This document shows positions 57,507 through 64,000 of a stretch of DNA of 64,000 nucleotides, in pieces. The translations under genes were made by a program, and so were the position numbers. Position 1 is the first letter of the stretch, and the number at the start of each line of letters is the position of its first letter. Origin of the DNA: Diaporthe sp. PMI_573 (taxonomy: Eukaryota; Ascomycota; Sordariomycetes; Diaporthales; Diaporthaceae); contig JAJTUP010000003.1 in assembly GCA_021399435.1 (NCBI GenBank), positions 2,108,001-2,172,000 on the forward strand. The letters are read 5' to 3'. The notes beneath the pieces were generated by a model that saw only the letters and a list, made by a program, of their open reading frames with translations, was not told the DNA's origin and did no database searches.

Positions 57507-58794
57507 ATGTCAACCTCCATCCCGGGCAATCGCGAGCTGCCCGAGTCGCAGTATGACCTCAGCACGTACTGGGGCCGTGTCAGGCGGACTGCTGGCATAA
57601 CCGATCCGAGGTGAGAGACAACAAATGCTCTGGGGCACAGGCCCTGACGAAGGCGTCAAGACGGGCCATGGAGGGATGCGTCTCTGCAGGAGCAGTAAGC
57701 AGCCATTGGTTTCTTCTCTGTCGGTGTCGTTGCCTGACGGCCGAGGAGGACAACTCGGCCATTGGTCCCATCTTGCAAGCTCCTCGACTGACTGGTGGCT
57801 GCCAACAGGACACTGCTAGTGGGCAAGACGGGGCTCGACCAGGCGAAGCAGGCCCTGGGCCTTTACAAGACGGGCCAGGTGAAGGAGATGACACCAGAGT
57901 TATGGCAGGCCAAGAAGATTGTCGATTCCACCCTACATCCTGGTACGAGGCTCTCTGTTCGCAGCTGGTGACACCGAGAAGCATAGGCTTACACGCGATT
58001 TATCAACAGACACCGGCAACCCGGTCTTCCTGCCATTCCGCATGTCCAGCTTCGTCCTCTCCAACCTGGTGGTGACGGCGGGCATGCTCACGCCGGGTCT
58101 CGGGAATACGGGCACCGTCCTGTGGCAGATAGCCAACCAGTCCATGAACGTCGCTATCAACAATGCCAACGCAAACAAGTCCACGCCACTGTCGTATTCC
58201 AAGATCGCCCAGTCATACTTCCTCGCCGTCGGGGCGTCCTGCTCCGTTGCACTGGGCCTGAACTCCATCGTCCCACGACTCAAAGGCCTGCCGCCAAACA
58301 CCCGCCTGATCCTGTCTCGGCTCGTGCCTTTCGCGGCAGTCGCATCGGCAGGAGCGCTCAACGTGTTCCTCATGCGCGGCGAGGAGATGCGCACAGGTAT
58401 CGACGTATACCCTGTGCTGTCCGAGCAGGAGAAGCAGCGCCTGGCCAAGGAGGGCAAGGCCGAGAACGACGTCCCTAGCCTGGGCAAGAGCAAGAAGGCC
58501 GCAACGCTGGCAGTCGCCGAGACGGCAGTCTCTAGGGTGCTGAACGCCACCCCGGTCATGGTGATTCCGCCATTGGTCCTGGTCAGGCTGCAAAAGACCG
58601 AGTGGCTGAAGAAGAACCCCAGGCTGACCACGCCGGTCAACTTGTGCTTGATCCTGGTGACGAGTTATGCCGTACTGCCGCTCGCGCTGGCCGCGTTCCC
58701 GCAGCGGCAGCGGGTGCGGGCCGATAGCCTCGAGGAGGAGTTCCACGGGCACGGGGGAGACGGCGGGTTGGTCGTGTTCAACCGGGGCATCTGA
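57507..58794 (+). CDS. FSF1: sideroflexin, mitochondrial inner-membrane carrier
   Basis: Three exons: 57507-57610, 57809-57942 and 58010-58794; 1023 bases, 340 residues. The family hallmark HPDTG (residues ~78-82) is rebuilt across the second intron, followed by NPVFLPFRMSSFV. Other conserved points are SLNQSFNA-like WQIANQSMNVAINNANAN, LSRLVPFAAVASAGALNVFL, MRGEEMRTGIDV and ATPVMVIPPLVL. Four to five membrane segments. Sideroflexins are serine transporters of mitochondria; Fsf1 is the yeast member. Exon 1 encodes LPESQYDLSTYWGRVRRT, as in the family N-terminus (D-x-STFxGR). The ATG chosen gives a normal length. Confidence 0.92.
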
Positions 58795-61218
58795 AAGCCG
58801 TAGGCAGTGTACGTGCGTAGACAATACTTGCGGCCACCGGCCTCGTCGGCCGTACACTCGGCGGGACTGCCACCTCGGAGGCCTAAGGCGAGCTGCCGTG
58901 GTCCGTATTGATCACGGAACGTCAGTCGCCTGCCTCAGAAACCGAGATGGCACGGAGTTTGCAGATCATGAATACGATCCATTTTAAGTTCATTTTACAA
59001 GTCCAGGTTCCTGCTGCAGCAAGTAAAACGTGATCAGGACGTGGTGAGAATGATGTGCTACAGTTAAGGATTCGACCCGCCAACAGCCCGGCTTCGGGTG
59101 CTGTTTCACAGCCGTCTCTCCTAAGTCAAGCCAGACAGCTGAGCGGCCGGGTCGGTGACAAAACAGACGGGAATGAAATCAACCGCTCTAAGCTATCAAT
59201 CATGTTTCCCTCTGAGCTCTGTGCCATCATTTTGGTTCGCCTGTGCCTGCGAGAGCGAGGTACCAAACCGAAAAGCCCCGCGGCTGAGAAAGGAGTCGCT
59301 GTGAAATCCGGCCCGGCGTGGAACGCGCACCTTGGGTCGACAGGCTACGTTTCAACTGGGTCGTCCCTTCTGAGATGGAAACACTTTGTCGGGTAATTAA
59401 TGTTTCGATCGCCTCTTGCCACAGCACTCTGTCAGAAGGAAGTGATGAGGTGGACTTACTTGCAGAATGTGGCCGAGTCCCTTTCCCACCCAACGGCCGC
59501 GAGGCTGAGCGGGTCGTCGTCAAACGTGGAGCACCTGCATCGCTGCAGGCGGAGGCCGCAGCGCAGCCTCGTCATGCTTGACACTTGGCTCGACCCGAGC
59601 GTTGGTGAGAATGGATGACCCACGTCGACCAGGCGGCAGTGAAATATTAATAGTCCTTCTCGGTGGGCGGTCGCTGCGGAACGTAGTGTAGTATCGCCCA
59701 CTGGCTTACGATTACGCGCAGCTGCTGGCCACGAATGCCCCTGCTGGGGTATGTTCGCGCGAAAGCTCGACCCGCCCACGCTGACAGGACCCGGCTGAGC
59801 TGCCCAGCCCGGGGAGTTGTTATTATTGTAAATTACAGGCCGGTGAAGTACAGGGGCTAAAACCAGGAGGAGACCGCCGAATTCGTGCAATAAGACCGCC
59901 CGCCCCGGAGCGTTCGACAAGACCAACGAGCAATTGTTTGGCCACGGGAATTGAAGGGCGCGCCTCCCAGGGCTAAAACAATCCCTCAATCAACGGGAAG
60001 TCGGCTTTTCTGCGGGTGGGCCCTCCTCCTCCTCCTCGTCGGGGACGGAAGCACAGCCAAACAAATGCTTGCCGTCACAACCTCGTCAAAGAGTGGGGAT
60101 TTCAACCAGCCCGAGTGAGAAAAAAAGCGTCGCCGCAAAACCCAACCCACATTGGCAGCAACATTGGCGATCCCTTGCTGGCCTAATCCGTCCCCGTGGG
60201 ATGACAGGATGAGCGGGGCTAGCTACGCCTTTCAGCTTTGGCCAGTTCTGGATGGGCACACAAGCTCCGTTTGCACGCCCCTGGGCGTTGAGCAGGCGGA
60301 GATCTCGTGAACTTTGCTGAAGTCAGGCACGGGGCCACTGAAATAAGTCACGCAGAGACGTACGCGGTTTGGTGCGAAGAGCCAGCAAGACATACATACC
60401 AGCATTACATACCCTGCGCTGGGTCTAAAGCCTCCTCCTCGTCCTCTTCCTTCTCGGGGGCGCGGAATTTCGTAAAGCTGAGCCCGAAACAAGGTCTAGA
60501 GGCTGACTCGAGAAACTGTGATCATTACGGCTTATCACGCCAGAGTCTCGAAATACACACGGTAAAAGTAAAGTTAAGAACTTGGACTAGAGGGCACACA
60601 GACAAGGGTTCGACTGCAGACTTGCAGATAGCCTACCTATGCAGTCCACCTCCCTGCCTACCTGCAGGGCCCAACTCCCAGTCAAGCCCTCGCATGGGCA
60701 CACACCATTGTCATGTTGTGCTTGTTTGAGAAACAAAGAAAGTCGAATCCATTGCGTTCCCGTGCCAGCAGGTGCTGCGTTCCGTATCCAGAGACTGCCC
60801 GGCGTGCATGTTGTTGATGCCAGTTATTACCCGAGGGAGCTGCAGGGATCTAAACGCTTGCGCCGTTGGTTGCAGTGGCCAACTGAGACCTTGAGGAGGC
60901 CGATTTGGCGTGAGATGCACTGGGTGCCAGGATGCCAGGATGCCAGGGCAGGACGGGCACGCCAACGCACTGGGGAGGGGACCCTGAGTGAGATCACCGA
61001 GGCGTGCAGCCATCCACAGACCGCGGACGACGGCAAGCGAGGCAAGGCATAGCTAGCACGGAGCACCTCAACCCAGCAGGGCCTCGGCGGTTTCTAGGCG
61101 AAAGCATTCCACAGAAGAGGGGCAGGGTAGCGCGTATGTACACTCGGTGGGAATGACAGTCTGCCTTTCACTCATTACCCAGTCAATCGTTTAAGTGAGG
61201 TCAGGTCAGGGCAAGTCA

Positions 61219-61251
61219 AATCAGTCAGTCAGTCAGTCAGTCAGTCAGTCC
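61219..61251. repeat. (TCAG)n microsatellite
   Basis: About seven and a half perfect units of tcag (aatcagtcagtcagtc...). Confidence 0.9.
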
Positions 61252-62796
61252 ACCGCGGCAGAACGGGTCACACTCTGCCGTGCTCGCAGGCTGGCAGGCT
61301 CCCTGGGTGGGCGTTCAGGCGTTCCGGTCGGTCACGTAGCATGGGAGATGATGTCAGGGCAATCACGCTGCAGAGATTCGACGTTGTCTCGACGAGATAG
61401 CCTCGAGGATGGAGTCCCTAGGTAATTTAATTCAGGTCCCTTCACAGGATGGTGATTCGGAAGGCGGGGCGTCGGAGCGTCACTGGGGGGCGTTAACCCC
61501 AGTGTGAAGGTTGAGATGGAATAGACCGTGGCGATTTAGGGGACAACACTGTCTCAGGGTCTGTGCAACATTGCGGGAGGAAGCGGCGTTTCTCAGCGAC
61601 CTTGAGGTGTCCCACCCTCTCTTGTTCGCAGCTGGCTTGGGCACATGCACACTGTGCGCCCTAACGACTGTCCTGCCGTCCTGCCTCTCGCTCAGACGCC
61701 GGATGGAGGGAGTGCCCTTACGCGGGTGCCCATTTAATTGCCAGGTGCTGGGCGAGGAGGTGTCGGGTTCGGACGCGTCTCTTTTGTGAGGGACTGGCAA
61801 ACTGGGTGGCCGTGTTCGCAGGCAATGATGCATGTGTGTTTAAGACCACCCTGTTCTCCTCAGTCACGGTCTGAGGTCTCCAGGCGGTGTTTCTTGGGGG
61901 CATGGTCAATCTGACACGAGAATCGGGGCGTGTACGTGTGTACAGGCATTGTGCGTTTCGTCTGCTCAGCCCAGGCGACGGTGCGATTTAGGAGGTGCGT
62001 TGATTCATGACATACACGGTCTGACAGTATGCCCCTCAATGCCCGACGTGGTGGATGGCAAACCAAACCAGCGGCGAGTGTGTGAGTGGGAGCGAGGGAG
62101 ATCGGGTTTACGGGTGGCAATATTGATTGGGCCCAAAAGCTGAGTGGGTGGACTGAAGGAAGGAAGCTTTTTGGGACTCGGGTCCCATTCTCCCAGCTCC
62201 CTGTCAGTCTTGGCTCCTCGCTCCTCGCTCCTCAATCCTCGACTGCAACACGGCTGCAACACCACTGCTCGAAGCGTCTTCGATCAGATGCATCTGTGTA
62301 ATAGGTATGTAGTGTACGCAGACCGTAGTCATGTAGACTGCAGTCATGTACCTAGGTAGATAGATACCACAGTAGAAGTAATCCACAAAGATATACAAGA
62401 TTCAAGGCGGATTGATCAACACAGAAATCTGGAGACTGCAGACTGGAGACCAGCTACGCGCTGGCCCACATTGCCCATTGGGGGCGTGGCCACCAGGGTT
62501 GTTACAGGGCGTGGCCCAGAGTTTCCGGAAGTGGCCTGGGGCCTGGCCCACCCTGGACTGACCTCATTGCGCCCCGAGCTGCAGCTCTCAGAAGGTCGGG
62601 ATGCCCAGTTCCAGGCTGCGTACAGGGCTCTACACTGTACCGTAGAAGCGGTTGCCTCGTGCTCGGGCTCCCAAGGTTGACTGCTACTGGTGGCTGCCCA
62701 CCCTTCGGGTCGACGAGTGCCCTGCTCATCACCGGCAGCTCACGGTCAGTACACTAAGAGGCAGTCAGTCACTCAGTCAACCCACCCTCCAGCAGC

Positions 62797-62828
62797 CGTC
62801 CAGCCATCCAGCCATCCAGCCATCCCTC
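62797..62828. repeat. (CCAGCCAT)n short tandem repeat
   Basis: Three to four units of ccagccat within a C-rich stretch. Confidence 0.85.
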
Positions 62829-63149
62829 CCGCCCACACCCCTTCGAGCACAGCGCACCCACTCGTACCTATCCCGCACAAATTCACGCCTGGGACTCGCT
62901 GCACGCCGTTGCATGACTGATCTTGGGACCAGACGATCGTCTCCTCAAAATTAATCACCCGCGGCCGCACTTGATGTTATTCCCTTTGCCGAGAGAGACA
63001 CACACAGGACGGCCCAGCATTGGCAACTGGCAACTGGCAACTGGCATTTCGCACTTCGCAAGTGATTGAGTAATTCCGGGCCCCAGGACCAACGTTGCGT
63101 CGCGTTACGTCTCGCTGTCTTGGCCTGGATTGGGAATGGACGGGCCCTT

Positions 63150-63232
63150 GCCTCACACTCACTCGCTCACTCGCTCACTCACCACCACCACCACTACTGC
63201 TGCCGCTGCCGCTGCCACCACCACCAGCTACC
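63150..63232. repeat. CTCA / CAC / CTGCCG microsatellite cluster
   Basis: Successive short runs: cactcactcgctcactcgc, then accaccaccacca, then gctgccgctgccgctgcc and again caccaccacc. Confidence 0.8.
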
Positions 63233-64000
63233 GCACCCAGAACCAATACCACCAATATCTTTAACCACTCATGCTCCCGCTCCCGCCCTCGTTCGATTAC
63301 CTCACTCGATCTGATCTGACCTGGCCTGACCTCGACTCGGCTCGACTTGACTGACTTGACTTGCCCTGTCCTGTCCTGTTGTCCGGTCTTGCTCTGAAAT
63401 CTCACAACCGAACCAACCAACCAACCCTCTTTCTCTGTCTGCTCTTTTGCTGCTCGAGCTCGATGCGAACACGACCGACCCCCCCGACAAACCCACCTGG
63501 ACATATCACATCGTCTGTCGTCGCATGAGATTAATGTCACCCAGAACAAACACGGCCGCCCCAGCTTCTCCAGCGACTCGATTTGTTCCTCGACACCTGA
63601 GGTGCCAGACCCAGGTCCGGATCAAAAGCCCATCCATCCATCAGCTCGTGCAAACCGGCAAGAGGAGCCCTCCCGCCTTTTCGACCGACTTTGCCTGACC
63701 CGCCCGCCTCGAACCTGAACTCGACCTGCCTTTGGCCCCGACTTTTACCTGGGTTTTGGCTCGGTCTCTGGCTTCGACTCTTGACTTTTTGTTTGGCCCT
63801 CCCTCGGCTCTGACCTGTGTCGATCGCCAGCCGATTCCCTTCTCCTAAACCTGCTTGTCTGGAGTCTGGTCCAGTTCACTGCTAGAATACTGCGAGACGA
63901 GAAAGGGTTGTGCCAAGTTCTGGCAAGCCCCAGACATCACCCGTCACCCACTGTCACCGTCACTTGCCCTGTTCTCGCACCCATCCGTCCCCTCCGCACT

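Larger units (their letters stand above)
58795..64000. other. 5.2 kb without a recognisable gene, rich in simple repeats
   Basis: Many short overlapping frames exist on both strands but none has a domain or a splice pattern I trust. The sequence carries tandem CAGT, CCAGCCAT, CTCA/CAC and CCAA runs and becomes C/T-rich towards the right edge, like a long leader. It is probably the promoter and 5' leader of a large regulated gene beyond 64000, perhaps with upstream ORFs. Confidence 0.45.

Noticed and set aside
59456..59989. A 177-codon reverse frame in the right-hand gap
   Set aside because: Pro/Arg/Ser-rich without domain, signal or splice support; similar frames arise by chance in GC-rich DNA.
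61219..62828. CRISPR-like or satellite array in the right-hand gap
   Set aside because: The repeats are 4-8 base microsatellites without spacers, in a eukaryotic genome.

Overview
This is nuclear DNA of a filamentous ascomycete (Pezizomycotina, most likely Sordariomycetes). Genes are split by short introns, mostly 45-100 bases, with GT...AG borders. Families typical of moulds are present: a HET-NACHT-WD40 protein, a Zn2Cys6 regulator, Stm1, an FAD-linked oxidase and an MFS carrier. Old repeats carry the signature of repeat-induced point mutation (RIP): CpA/TpG turned into TpA, and TAG/TAA stops scattered through otherwise readable retroelement frames.

The window has two compartments. Bases 1 to about 5300 hold a kinase-like gene, a small Ser/Thr/Ala-rich protein and an N-terminally truncated HET-domain gene. 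From about 5.3 to 37 kb is an AT-rich graveyard. It contains a RIP-degraded Ty3/Gypsy chromodomain element (6.8-13.3 kb) with two nested insertions and an antisense spliced reading frame, two copies of a second solo LTR family, three copies of a roughly 520-base orphan repeat, a Tad1-like LINE ORF1 relic, and broken host genes (PDZ fragment, sirtuin, NACHT arm, JmjC, thioesterase, unknowns). A small MADS-box-like gene is still open among them. In the middle of this decay is one apparently intact gene, 28581-33017, a HET-NACHT-WD40 NLR-type protein of about 1436 residues with 12 nearly identical WD repeats. It lies between inverted 140-base repeats that end in CAGTAAAAGG and abut TA on both sides, so the 5.5 kb unit looks like a transposon-style package carrying an immune-type receptor.

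From 38 to 59 kb the sequence is ordinary gene-rich euchromatin: a Gly/Ala-rich secreted mini-protein, an SDR and a divergently placed but broken Zn2Cys6 regulator sharing a promoter with an 18-base perfect palindrome, an AAA+ ATPase, Stm1, a secreted FAD-linked oxidase, an uncharacterised protein, an MFS transporter and a mitochondrial sideroflexin. The last 5.2 kb show no gene and are rich in short tandem repeats, as expected of a long promoter or leader of a gene beyond the right edge.

The intact genes do not form one obvious pathway. The SDR and the broken regulator, which share a promoter, are the closest to a functional pair. All splice models were made by eye; the total exon lengths divide by three for the NLR, AAA, Stm1, FAD oxidase, MFS, SDR, sideroflexin and mini-protein models, which supports them.
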